This document shows, one piece after another, positions 1 to 10,700 of a DNA stretch of 64,000 nt; position 1 is the stretch's first letter, and each line of letters begins with the position of its first letter. The stretch covers positions 868,001 to 932,000 of the forward strand of contig JANFAH010000020.1 of the NCBI GenBank assembly GCA_024663395.1, given 5' to 3'. Source of the DNA: Pisolithus tinctorius. Lineage: Eukaryota; Basidiomycota; Agaricomycetes; Boletales; Pisolithaceae. The position numbers were made by a program, and so were the translations under genes. The notes under the pieces are model-generated. The model searched no databases. It saw nothing but the letters and a program-made list of their open reading frames with translations, and had not been told where the DNA came from.

Positions 1-1
1 G

Positions 2-205
2 GTATTGGAGATACTTGACTCTAAGGTGGACTGCCATCGCCGCCACTGTCAACTCTTGTATCTAGTCTGCTGGGCTGGTTATGAGAACACTGACAAAGAA
101 ACCTCTTGGTTGCTTGCAACTGAGCTAGATCACACTTCCAACATAGTATCCACTTTCCATGAACGCTATCCACACAAACCTGGCCCATACCAACCTCTGC
201 CATAA
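2..205 (+). CDS. Gypsy-1 polyprotein, C-terminal chromodomain end (partial)
   Basis: This is the last part of a Ty3/gypsy Pol protein whose main body lies outside the window to the left. The frame reads VCWAGYENTDKETSWL, the aromatic and tryptophan pattern of a chromodomain at the end of a chromovirus integrase. In this family the chromodomain steers integration towards modified chromatin. The frame is open from the window edge to a TAA after ...PYQPLP. The internal ATG at base 5 is not a real start. It is followed by an antisense ORF, a polypurine tract and a 3' LTR, so it belongs to one element running to about 2573. Family assignment is good; which clade of chromovirus is not determinable from this short piece. 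Confidence 0.75.
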   Translation, partial: VLEILDSKVDCHRRHCQLLYLVCWAGYENTDKETSWLLATELDHTSNIVSTFHERYPHKPGPYQPLP

Positions 206-399
206 TACTCTGCCTACATAATCCTCCTCTGCAGGCCAACTCCACCTCTTACCGAACTACCTTAAGTACTTTAGAATTTTCTCCACTTATCCATTTCACT
301 TCTCAGAGTCACAAACAAAATCACAAGTCTATCTCGTAGTAGTACAAAATATACAAACTAAAGACAAAAAAAAAAACAAAAAAAAAAAACAAAACTACT

Positions 400-1646
400 C
401 TACTCTTCCATCACTTGTCCCCCGCCACCCTCCTGTTCTTCTCTGCCTTCCTTCTCTCCTCTGACTTCTTCCTCTTCCTCGTTATCCCCCTCTGCACCTT
501 CATCTGCTTCCTTGTTCTTGTCCTCCTCTGCCTCCGACTGAAGCCTCTTCCATCCTCTGCCTGTGTGCTTGACCTCAGCCATCCTGGCCTCTCATGCATC
601 CTCCCTCCTCCTCATCTCCACCCATTCTGCCCACTCACGGTACAGCCCCCACTTGTTGGCTGTCCACTCCATGGCCTCCGCCATCTGCTCTGCTGCCCTT
701 GCCATCCTCTCGAAGGCTGTTGCAGCCTTCTTGTGTGCTGCCACATACCTCTCCACAGCCTGCAGCTGCCGCTCCTGCTCCCACTCCATCCACCAGGAGG
801 AGACCCCCACTCCTAAGGGTCCCTCATGTGGTGTTGCTGGCTCCTCCTCATCTTCTCCACCTATCTCCTGCTTGTCATCCGCTTCCTCCATCTCTGTCGC
901 TTTCTCCTTCCCCTTCCCTCACATCCTCTTCTTCTTCTCTCCTCGGGAGCTCCCCATCCCTGCTCTCTTCCATGAGGGCCCCACTGCCACCTCTTCCCAC
1001 ATCCAACTGCATGTCTTCTTCTTGTTATGACAGGGCATGCAGGCCCTGGTCTTACCTTGCCCTGGCTCACACTGCCCTGCTGTCAGACTTGCTATACAGT
1101 GAGTGCAGGGGGCTCTCTTGGTTACAGTGACCACCACAGAGGCCCCAGGGACCTTCTGGGCAGTGTTGATGTCGTACACCACACCAGTTAACCTGAAATA
1201 GAGTAAGGTCAAAAAAAAAAAAAAAAAAAAGGTCAGCTCCACCTGACTCACAGTAATCTGCTACTCACCTCTGCATGGCCTCATCCTGCCTGGCCTGGGC
1301 TCTCTGCCTCTTCCTCTGCCACCCTCTTCTTTTGAGCCTCCTCTTCCTCTGTCACCCTTCTCCTCTGAGCCTCCTCTTCCACTCTCTTCTTCCGCTCCAC
1401 CTCCAACCGCTCCTCCTCTGCCTTCCGCCTCTTGGCCTCCTTGTGCTTGGCCTTGCACTCTGCCTCGTGCTCTCTCTCTCTCTGCTTGGCCTCCTCTGGT
1501 CAGTGCACCTTCTCCGCAGACTTCTCTCGCTTGGTGTCAGTGGAGTTGTTGGTGAGGACGACCAGCTCTTCACCTGCAACTTGGGAGTAGTTGCAGACAT
1601 GGCTGGGGGTTGGCTGGGGAGTTTTGCTCTGTCGCTGGGGAGACAT
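400..1646 (-). pseudogene. Antisense accessory ORF of gypsy-1 with zinc-cluster-like motif (decayed)
   Basis: A two-exon gene runs against the element between pol and the 3' LTR. Exon 1 starts at an ATG at 1646-1644 (MSPQRQSKTPQPTP) and then encodes a highly charged, coiled-coil-like stretch rich in E, K and R. A clean GT-AG intron of 76 bp lies at 1268-1193 (donor GTGAGT). Exon 2 carries six cysteines spaced C-x2-C-x8-C-x9-C-x2-C-x6-C, followed by SW, like a loose fungal zinc-cluster domain, then acidic low-complexity sequence. Three in-frame TGA codons interrupt it (after EKVH, EKKKRM and RREDA), each explicable as CGA to TGA. A one-base frame slip also sits near the end of exon 1. Function is not known; a DNA- or chromatin-binding role is inference. 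The stretch 206-399 holds only A-rich spacer. Confidence 0.6.
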
Positions 1647-1839
1647 GATGATGGGGGGAAGGAACGAAGGTTTGGTACCCTAACACATGTTTTTAAGTGG
1701 TACTTCGAACTCTGATGGAGCTCTGCCGCAGCTAAAGCCATTATCCTCAAGGCATCAAAATAATTTCAAATGATCAACTCGTGTTGATCTCATTCCATAC
1801 ATGCGGCCTTCAGGGGTTCAGGCCCTAAGGGGGGGGCAC

Positions 1840-2573
1840 TGTCATGACCATGTGTTCATCCTGCATCATCACTAACTCCACACCCTTTTCTGCTGGTCGT
1901 TCGCTCACTCCGCACCAACTCCACCCACCTTCTATTGTCTACAAACCATCTCCACTCTGACTACTGTTGGACTTGTGTTGCTCTCCTACTGGACCAGGCA
2001 GACCGTTCTCTGAGGGGTCATGTGACTACCTTCAGACTTCTCCCTGACAGTGCGCAGTCAGGTACTCTGCAGCACATGCACTGCATGGTCCAGCACCTGG
2101 ACTGTTTCCTTTTTTGGATGTCCTATGTTACCCACTCATATGTCCTCCATCTACCCTTCATTTGTCATCTGGGAAGTTTTACTTGAAATTTTACAAGTCT
2201 CCATATGTCAGTTCCGATTCTGGTTACTGTACCTCCATAGTAGTATAAAAGCATGTATCATACTCCACCATCCCTCAGTATGAATATCAACTTAGTTCCT
2301 ACTCCCTCTGATTCCATCTTCTGCCTGTCGGAGTTATCTCCAACTCTCCATCTATACTCTCCCTCTGAAATACAAGGGCTGAGATTGTGCAAGGGGGTAG
2401 TGCACGAGCTAAACCCAATGCCCTCACTCTGCTCTGCCTGTGTCTTGGCAGCCTTCGTTCCTGCCACCACTCTGCCAGTCAGAGTTCTGTTCCTTCGTGT
2501 CAGACTTGCTTCCGAACCACTCTCTAGACCTTATATAGCATCAAAGTTGGTCAGAGTAGGCCCAGACTTGACA
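1840..2573 (+). repeat. 3' LTR of gypsy-1 with upstream polypurine tract
   Basis: A run CTAAGGGGGGGG at 1825-1836, three bases before TGTCATGACC, is a typical polypurine tract plus LTR start. The right end is set at ...CTTGACA (2573), because from 2574 the sequence matches the 3' flank of the second TET/JBP gene (reverse complement of about 25310 leftwards) while bases before it do not. That gives a TG...CA segment of 734 bp. The 5' LTR is outside the window, so the length cannot be confirmed. It has no similarity that I can see to the gypsy-2 LTR. Confidence 0.55.
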
Positions 2574-2715
2574 CCCACCCAATCTATGATGTCTAAGCAC
2601 CCACCCATTTGCAAAATCTTGGCAACACCACCCATCCAAAGTTTGAGAGCCAACATATCCTAATAAAATATGAGATCCACATTGCCTACTAAATCTTATA
2701 TTAAATTTCGCAGCT

Positions 2716-4371
2716 TCAAATCAACAGTTCTCCAGTTGCAACTGGTCTAGGTAGTAGGTCATCCATCCACAGTGATTGACACATGGGAATGTGCACTGAC
2801 TGATGTACATTGGCATGAATGTAGTATTCCAGGCATGCTCTTTCACCATCTACAGCTCCCACCCCATGCTCCAATGCTGAACCTGAAAATGCAATGATTG
2901 TCCCTGGGTTGTAGCACAGCTGCAGATTCAATGTTGGAATGACAAAGTCCAAGGGTGGGTAGTCACCCACAGTTACCAGCATGTCATACCATGGATCCTG
3001 TCCATTGATATCCCTGTGGTAACAAGTTGCCTGATTCACCATCACAGACATGCTGCTATACAGGTGCATGGAGCTCCATATCAGCAGTATGGAGCTCATA
3101 TCTAAATCCACCCACTGTTCTTCCTGTTTGCCAAGGCAGATCAACACTTCCCTGCCATCTGCATACATTCATGGATGGATGACATGCAGGATTGCAGATA
3201 ACAGGGCATTGGTGTCAGACATTTGGTCAACCCATTCCCTTGTAGAAGTGTTTTCCATCCTGGATTTGAGCAGCCATGAGGCCTCTCAGAAGCCATTTTG
3301 GGGCTTCAAGACAGATGAGCACTTTATTCACAAGGCAGGAAATGACCCACCCAATGACCCTGTTGAAACCATGCAGGTGACAGGTTGATGGCACCTTCCA
3401 ACTCAGTATTATCACAGAAATATGACTTGTCAGTCCACCATGCCTGTGGGGAAGCCTTTATGCTCTCCCACAGTGGTTCCCTCAGAAGATGAAGGTGTTA
3501 TGCTTGACTGAAGTCAAGGTGTAGGGAGAGCTCAAACACAGACAATGGTTTCTACTGAGCAACAGCTACAGTAACCTTTGTAAACAATGAAGGATTTAGT
3601 CAACACTGGTAAGAGTGGTCCTGGTAAGGGACACTGAGGGCAAAGTTCTGAGGACTACCGCATATGATTGAGCAGCTCAAGTCTGGGGTTCCAGGACTTG
3701 AGCCAGCAAACTAAATACTACAAAGAAATGGACCATGAGGCGTCTGCATGTAATGAGGCAACTATGCTACTGGTTGAACAACAATAACACATGTCCTAAG
3801 CATGTAAGAAGCGAGTAACACTAGTGGTGGAAATAGAGAGCCATCAGATCAGAGAGAAGATGGCTCTAAAAGGAAAGACAGTCCAATGGATCAAACACAA
3901 GGTAAACATACAGTGAAAAGAGGAAAAACAGGGGTGAAATGTAACAGAAGGCAGTTCCATATGTTGGCCTGCCATTCCATTAAGTCAGTAGAATATGAGA
4001 TTCTGCATTTCCTTACCCTTCTTTTTGGGCTGAGAGCATCTGGCAAATACCATATGTGGATGGTGTTTGAGTCAGTCACCAGAATAGATGGCTCAGTCAC
4101 TTCCATGTATCTCTCAGCAGCTTCTGCATTGCAGGTTTTTCCACCCTGATTTTTCCCAACATTGACTGTGGAAAGATGAAAACTTCCATTGCACCATTAT
4201 GATGGACTTACTTGGGCAACAATAGGCCTGTGAGATTACTGACAATATGCAATCCACTTCACATAACACTGGAAACAGAATCAATATATCTGGAAGGGCA
4301 TGAGGTCTGCTGAATACCTCCTCTTGAAATCTGGCTTTCATGTATGATGCAATGCAGTCTGTTAGTTCCAT
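2716..4371 (-). pseudogene. TET/JBP-like 2OG-Fe(II) dioxygenase, copy 1 (disrupted)
   Basis: The family oxidises 5-methylcytosine (or thymine in trypanosomes) using iron and 2-oxoglutarate; in Agaricomycetes it is greatly expanded and travels with KDZ transposons. The C-terminal part shows the HxD iron motif in CYHRDING, the core stretch VIPTLNLQLCYNPGT, the distal histidine in LEHGVG, and the following R of GERAC. The upstream parts match copy 2 at 23511-25170 closely. This copy is inactive: a 451-bp solo LTR sits in the middle (3496-3946), the start region aligned to copy 2 has lost its ATG, and TGA interrupts an exon after NGF. It keeps 27 bp around 3055-3090 that copy 2 lacks. Runs antisense to the array next to it. 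Confidence 0.8.
3496..3946 (-). mobile_element. Solo LTR of the gypsy-2 family, TSD GAAGG
   Basis: This 451-bp segment is the reverse complement of the gypsy-2 LTR, reading TGTTATGCTTGACTG at one side and GGGGTGAAATGTAACA at the other. It is flanked by the 5-bp repeat GAAGG at 3491-3495 and 3947-3951. Removing it with one GAAGG gives the sequence found uninterrupted in copy 2 (near 24415-24430, opposite strand). It keeps the AGACTTGAGCT hairpin arm described for gypsy-2. It arose by recombination between two LTRs of a former full element. Confidence 0.9.
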
Positions 4372-4504
4372 TCACCATCCATGGGGGGTTTTAGAGGTGT
4401 CTTGCATAGTGTTCATGCTTGGGGTGGATGAGGTTGGAGTTGTATAGCAGGTGAGCCACTTGCAGCTTGTTGGAAAATTACAGCATATCGGGAAGCTTGC
4501 ATCA

Positions 4505-6084
4505 ATATTTTACTGTGATCTGATCAATATGTTGTGACACTATAAGTGCTATTGGTGTTGGGCCCATCTTATGTTGCAACAGGGGTGGATCTTACTAGAT
4601 GGACCCATCCTTGTTTTATGGCAATATAAAAGATATTACTGAAGGGCCTGTCCATACATTATGACCATATAAATGATACTGCTGAAGGGCCCATCCTTAT
4701 GTTGTGACCATATAAATGATACTGCTGAAGGGCCCTTCTATATGTTGTGATGCTATAAATGATATTACTGATGGGCCCATCTTTATGTTGTGACAGGGGT
4801 GCATCTTACTAGATGGACCCATCTATGTGTTGTGACACTGTAAATGATATTACTGATGGGCCTGTCTTTATGTTGTGACAGGCATACATGTTGCTATTGA
4901 CAGGCCCATCCTTATGTTGTGACAGGGGCATATCTTACTAGATGGGCCCATCCATCTGTTGTGACAAATGTAATTGATACTACTGACAGGCCCATCTTTA
5001 TGTTGTGACAGAGGTACATCATACTTTGGACAGGCCTGTCCATATGTTGTGACATGGGTGCATCTTACTAGATGGGCCCATCCATGTGTTGTGACCCTGT
5101 AAATGATATATATTGAAGGGCCTGTCTTTATGCTGCAACAGGTACATCTTACTATGGATGGGCCCACCCATGTGTTGTGATGGTATAAATGGTATTACAG
5201 AAGGGCCTGTCCATATGTTGTGATGCTATAAATGATATTACTGACAGGCCCATCTTTATGTTGCAGCAGGGGTGCATCTTACTAGATGGGCCCATCCATG
5301 TGTTGTGACCCTATCAATGATATTACTGATGGGCCCATCCTTATGTTGTGACAGGCATACATCTTGCTATGGACAGGCCCACCCATGTGTTGTGATGGTA
5401 TAAATGGTATTATGGAAGGGCCTGTCCATATGTTGTGATGCTATAAATGATATTACTGACAGGCCCATCTTTATGTTGCAGCAGGGGTGCATCTTACTAG
5501 ACAGGCCCATCCATGTGTTGTGACCCTGTAAATGATATATATTGAAGGGCCCATCTTTATGTTGCAACAGGTACATCTTACTATGGACAGGCCCACCCAT
5601 GTGTTGTGATGGTATAAATGGTATTATGGAAGGGCCTGTCCATATGTTGTGATGCTATAAATGATATTACTGATGGACCCATCTTTATGTTGCAGCAGGG
5701 GTGCATCTTACTAGATGGGCCCATCTATGTGTTGTGACCCTGTCAATGATATTACTGATGGGCCCATCCTTATGTTGTGACAGGCATACATCTTGCTATG
5801 GATGGGCCCATCTATATGTTGTGACAAGGGTATATTATCCCAAAGATGGGCCCTTCCATATGTTGCCAACTCTGCAATCTATCAGAGGGGCCCCTCTTTA
5901 TGTTGTGACCCTATAAAGCATATGATGGGCAGGCCCATCCATATGTTGTGACCTTCTTCATGATACAATAGGCAGGCCTGTCCTGATATTGTGACTGGGG
6001 TGCACCCTACCATGGCTGGGCCTGTCCATGTCTTACAGTAGCTCAGCATACTTACTTGGTCATGGGCCCATCTATATGTTGCAG
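4505..6084 (+). repeat. Tandem palindrome array 1 (43-bp period), left part
   Basis: About 36 degenerate units of 42-43 bp, each with a palindromic core derived from GACGGGCCCGTC followed by (C/T)(A/T)TATGTTGTGA. Examples with successive cores are near 5243, 5286 and 5328. Most copies have lost one or both CpGs (GATGGGCCCATC, GACAGGCCTGTC, GACAGGCCCATC). It continues at 12925 after the gypsy-2 insertion. No coding sequence is supported here. It is the mirror of array 2. Confidence 0.9.
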
Positions 6085-6089
6085 CATCC

Positions 6090-6542
6090 TGTTACATTTC
6101 ACCCCTAGTCCTTTCTTTTCTTGTACGTTTACTTCATGTTTGGTTCTGTTGGACACTTTTCCTTTTCTGAGCCATCTTCTCTCTGTTCCAATGGCTCTCT
6201 ATCTCCACCACTAGCAGTACATTCTCGCTACACACTTAGGACATGTGTTGTCATTGTTCAACCAATGGAGTAGTTACCTCATTACATGCAGATGCCTTGT
6301 GGTCCGTTCTCCTTGTAGTATTTAGATGGTCGGCTCAAGTCTTGGAAACCCAGACTTGAGCTGCTCAAATATACACAGCATTCTCCTCAGAACTTCGCCC
6401 TCAGTGTCCCTAACCCGGACCACTCTTACTGGTGTTGACTAAATCCTTTGTCATTTATGAAGGTTACTGCAGCCGTTGCTCAGTAGAAACTCCAGACTGC
6501 GTTTGAGCTCTCCCTACATCTTGACTTCAGTCGAGCATAACA
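6090..6542 (+). repeat. 5' LTR of gypsy-2
   Basis: 453 bp, TG...CA, same length as the 3' LTR. A TATTTA box lies at 6319-6324, 28 bp before a hairpin arm at 6352 that could be the start of the transcript. Compared with the 3' LTR there are 21 variable places; 19 are CG versus TG/CA or TG versus CA, one is CG versus TA, and one (AG versus TA near 6268) is unrelated to CpG. Confidence 0.95.
6333..6361 (+). promoter_or_regulatory. LTR hairpin; right arm complementary to primer-binding site
   Basis: The arms GCTCAAGTCT (6333-6342) and AGACTTGAGC (6352-6361) form a 10-bp stem with a 9-base loop. The right arm extended by one base, AGACTTGAGCT (6352-6362), is exactly complementary, over 11 bases, to AGCTCAAGTCT at 6545-6555, two bases after the end of the 5' LTR, which is where a primer-binding site should be. 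The hairpin is kept in the 3' LTR and largely in the solo LTR. Confidence 0.7.
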
Positions 6543-6544
6543 AA

Positions 6545-6555
6545 AGCTCAAGTCT
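6545..6555 (+). promoter_or_regulatory. Probable primer-binding site of gypsy-2 (self-priming type)
   Basis: AGCTCAAGTCT directly follows the 5' LTR. I do not recognise a tRNA 3' end match (no TGG...-type start), but it pairs perfectly with 6352-6362 in the LTR. In the Tf1/sushi group of chromoviruses the first 11 bases of the mRNA serve as primer in this way, so self-priming is the natural reading. Confidence 0.6.
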
Positions 6556-6627
6556 ACCAGCCTCTGGCCAAATCAGTCACTGTTTAGTGCACCACCACGA
6601 ACCCTTGAAACAACATGCTGGGCGCCA

Positions 6628-7737
6628 TTGCGACCCACTTGTGAAGAATCGTCATCTGACGAAGAACAGGAGAGCACTGTCACTGACACCTCCTCCAATG
6701 AACCTGAACAACTGGATAGAGGCTTTACCGCAGGAATCCTCTTGAATCTCTTCAACCAGTCCCTCACTTCATTTGGTACTCCCATCCCATCAGTACCTGT
6801 CACCTTTCCTACACCCCTGACTCCATCCCAGAATATGATGTCTGGTTCATCGTCAAAGGCAACAGTTGGTACTGCCACCAAAGCCACAGAATTGAAGATT
6901 GGTGCTCCATCTGACTTTGATGGAGACCAGAAGAACACCATGAGTTGGCTGTACTCTGTACAGACCTATCTCTTGGTAAACGAAGAAATTTATGACACGG
7001 AGACTAAAAAGGTCATCTATGCTCTGTCATACATGAAGAAAGGAGTTGCCCGCACTTGGGCAGCCACCTTCCAGAAGACGTCTCTAGAAAAGACACCCCC
7101 AAGCTTCGGCACCTTTGCTGACTTTACGAAAGACTTTAAGGAGTCCTTTACCTCCTCTGACTCCGCTGGTACTGCAATTGCCAAATTGCGTACCCTGAAA
7201 CAGAAAGATTCAGTGGAACAGTACATCACCAACTTTAGAACTGCTGCCACTGACTCAACCATCACAGAAGACATCGCCTTGATCAAGTTCTTCTCTCAAG
7301 GACTCAAACCATTCATCGTGAACCGAATCCACATGATGGAAACCACCCCCACTAAGATCACGGGATGGTACACCCAGGCACAAAAGTTTGACGCCAAATG
7401 GAGAAAGGTAAATGAGTTCTCCAGAAAGAAAGAGAAGAGAACATTCTACCCCAAGAACAATCTTGCCAAAGAAAAAGATCCTAATGCCATGGATGTGGAT
7501 GGAGTGAGACTCTCCAAAGAAGAAAGAGACCAACACATCAAAGAAGGAAGATGTTTCGGTTGTGGAAACAAAGGACATCTCTCTTGAGAATGTCCAGACA
7601 GGGGAAAAACTCCCCAAAAGAAAGTAAAGAAGATCTGCAAAATTGTGGAAGTTGAGGAAAGTGATGATGAAGAAAAAGTTGCTGGTTCTTCCATTGCCTT
7701 GGTAAACATTGCTAGGGCCCTTGGAAAGGATTTTTGA
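6628..7737 (+). pseudogene. Gypsy-2 gag (capsid and CCHC knuckle), one internal stop
   Basis: The frame encodes a capsid-like domain (KIGAPSDFDGD, then WAATFQKTSL and a FKESF...A.AKLRTLKQ...V..YI..FR region), a basic linker, and a C-terminal zinc knuckle CFGCGNKGHLS-stop-EC. The internal TGA at 7585-7587 falls inside the knuckle, where arginine is expected. The frame ends with TGA at 7735-7737. No in-frame ATG is visible before residue 69, so the original start (near 6620) is probably lost. Gag packages the element RNA into particles. Pol follows in the -1 frame, overlapping the gag stop at the T-run 7731-7735. Confidence 0.85.
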
Positions 7738-10700
7738 ATGGGAACTCTGAGTTGACACCAGAAGTTCCCCAAACTAAGGACAGTCTTGTTTCTGTTGCCC
7801 CTGTACTTGTATCTTCTACACCAGAACATACTATGCAGATCCCCGTTTCCCTCTTCGCATCAGAAACAACTGCAAAAGTCGTCAACACCACTGCTCTGGT
7901 TGACTCTGGAGCAGAAATATCTTGCATTGACTGGGGTTTTGTGTGAAAACATTGTATCCCCACCCAATGTCTCACTGAACCCATCCTCACTAAAAATGCC
8001 AATGGAACTCCAAACTCCAAGGGAAAAATTTTGTTTTCTGCCACTCTCTACTTCAAAATCAAAGGACTCATTCATCAGTCCTTCTTCCACATCATCAATT
8101 GTGGAACAGAAAACGTCATTCTAGGCCTCCCTTGGCTACAAGAGAACAATCCCATTATTGACTGGAGGATGGGCACGTTGTCCATCGACGAGAAGACTGA
8201 TAGGTCTAAGGAGTTAAGACACAACATCTCTTCAGTTGCCATAGAAGAACCCACCATGAACCTTGTTTCCCCTGCTGAAAAGAAAGGGATAAACAAGTTC
8301 ATGGATTATGAAGAGCCAGAAGATGAAACCATCCATGCACACTTCATGATGTCAGTTGGGAAACTTGTCAAAGAAGCCAAAAAGGTTAATCCCGGTAATA
8401 GCCTTCTTCGAAAGATCACTACAGCCACCGAGTTGGCCCAAGAAGAACATAAAAAGAAACCAAAAGCCGTCCTCCCAAAGGACTACTTAGACTTTGCTTT
8501 GGTTTTCAAGAAGCCCTCTGATGGAAGCTTACCTCCATCACAACCATACGACCATGCCATAAACCTTGTAGAGGACTTCGTCCCCAAAGTGGCAAAAGCC
8601 TACCCACTCTCTCCCTCAGAACGAGAGTCCACAGAAAAGTTCATTGAAGAAAACCTTTGAGAAGGAAAAATCTGTCCTTCGAAATCTCCCCAAGCTGCCC
8701 CCTTCTTCTTTGTAGGAAAGAAAGATGGCTCCCTCTGCCCTTGCCAAGATTACCAATATCTGAACAAAAACATGGTGAAGGATGCGTACCCCCTTCCCCT
8801 AATCTCAGACCTTGTTGATAAACTCAAAGGAGCCTCTATCTTTACAAAGATGGATGTAAGATCGGGCTATAACAATGTCCGAATAAAAGAGGGAGACCAA
8901 TGGAAGGCCATGTTTATCATGCACAAAGGACTCTTTGAACCCACTGTCATGTTCTTCAGGTTGTGCAACTCTCCCACCACCTTCCAGTGATTTATGAATG
9001 ATTCATTCAGAGACATGATCACCGAAAGATGGCTGGTCATTTACATGGATGACCTACTCATATTCTCCACTGATCCTGAAGAACACAAATGACAAACCCA
9101 TCAAGTCCTAGAAAGAATGAGGGAACTCTCTCTCCCTCTAAAACTAGAAAAATGCCATTTTGATCTAACTGAGGTGGAATACCTTGGTATGATTATAAAA
9201 GAAAACACTGTCACCATGGACCCTGTCAAAGTCCAGGGCATCGCCGACTGGCCAGTCCCAAAAAAGGTCAAGGACATATGATCCTTCCTAGGATTCGCAA
9301 ACTTCTATAGGAGATTCATCCCCTATTACTCTGATATCGCCTGACCACTCATTGATCTAACCAAGAAAACAATCGCTTGGGAGTGGTCCAAGAAATGCCA
9401 GACTGCCTTTGAACTCCTAAAGAGGATTTTTATGGTGCAGCCAACACTTCGAATGCCCAACACCTCTTGGCCATTCACAATCACTACTGATGCATCCAAG
9501 TATGCGACCAGAGGTGTTCTCCTCCAAGAAGATTCAAATGGCCAGTGGCAACCCTGTGCCTTCATTTCTCAATTGTTTAACCCTGCCGAACAAAACTATG
9601 ATATCTACAACAGAGAACTGTTGGGGGTTATTCGTGGACTGAAATCCTGGAGACACTATCTCCATGGATCCCCTTTCCCAGTCAAGGTCTTCACCAATCA
9701 CAAGAACTTGATGTATTTCAAATCACCCCAGAATCTGAACCATTGCCAGGCCCACTGGCTCCTTGATCTTGCAGACTTTGATCTGCAGCTTGAACACATC
9801 CCAGGCAAAGATCTGGCTGCACCTGATGCCCTCTCCCACTGACCTGACCATGTTCCCAATGACAATGAGGACAACAAAGGAGTTACCCTCCTCCCTCAAA
9901 CCTTATTTGTCAACCTCATCGATATGAATCTCACTCAGAAGGTCGCATCATCCTCTATGGACAACTCCGTTGTCCAGACGGCACTCCATGCCATAGAACA
10001 TGTTGACATGCCACTCCCATTCAAATCCCACCTCTCTGATTGGCAATTTGATAATGGAGTGTTACTCTATAAAGACCGGGTATATATCCCCAACGACCCT
10101 GCCCTTCAACAGACCATTGTGTCCAACCACCATGACCACCCCTCGGCTGGACACCCTGGTGTTCTGAAGACCTGTCAACTGGTCTCTTCCGAGTTTTGGT
10201 GGCCTGGACTTGTGTCCTTCGTCCACAAGTATGTTGAAGGCTGTGTGACATGCCAGCAGAACAAAATCAACACCCATCCATCAACCCCTCCCCTTACACC
10301 CATCCCCTCCACTGCAACCTGACCCTTCCAACAGATCTCCTGTGATCTGGTTACCGACCTGCCTGTTTCAAAAGGCTATGATTCCCTCTTGGTTGTGGTA
10401 GACCATGGGCTTACAAAGGGGGTAATTTTAACACCAACTAAGAAAACCCTGTCTGCTGCCAATATTGCAGCACTCTTTTTCAAGAAAGTCTGCTCCCATT
10501 TTGGATTGTATGACAAAATTATATCGGACCAAGGCCCTCAGTTTGCCTCTGCCTTCGCAAAAGAACTTGCTTCCCTTCTGGGTTACTCCCTCACCCTGTC
10601 CACGGCATATCATCCCCAGACTGATGGAGAAATGGAATGCGTAAACCAAGAAGTCAAAACCTATCTCTGCATCTTCTGCCAGAACGACCCCACTTCATGG

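Noticed and set aside
415..1130. Plus-strand open frames rich in Ser, Leu and Pro at 415-1130
   Set aside because: They are shadows of the acidic, charged minus-strand antisense gene, which has a good intron and a cysteine motif.
3050..3388. Plus-strand ORF opposite TET/JBP copy 1 (and 24522-24836 minus opposite copy 2)
   Set aside because: It is the complement of the conserved dioxygenase exon; conservation is explained by the sense strand.
4505..6084. Regular 43-bp repeats considered as a CRISPR array (also at 21543-23400 and 39840-42046)
   Set aside because: The spacers are themselves repeated and no fixed repeat-spacer pattern exists; the sequence is eukaryotic and the arrays form transposon ends.
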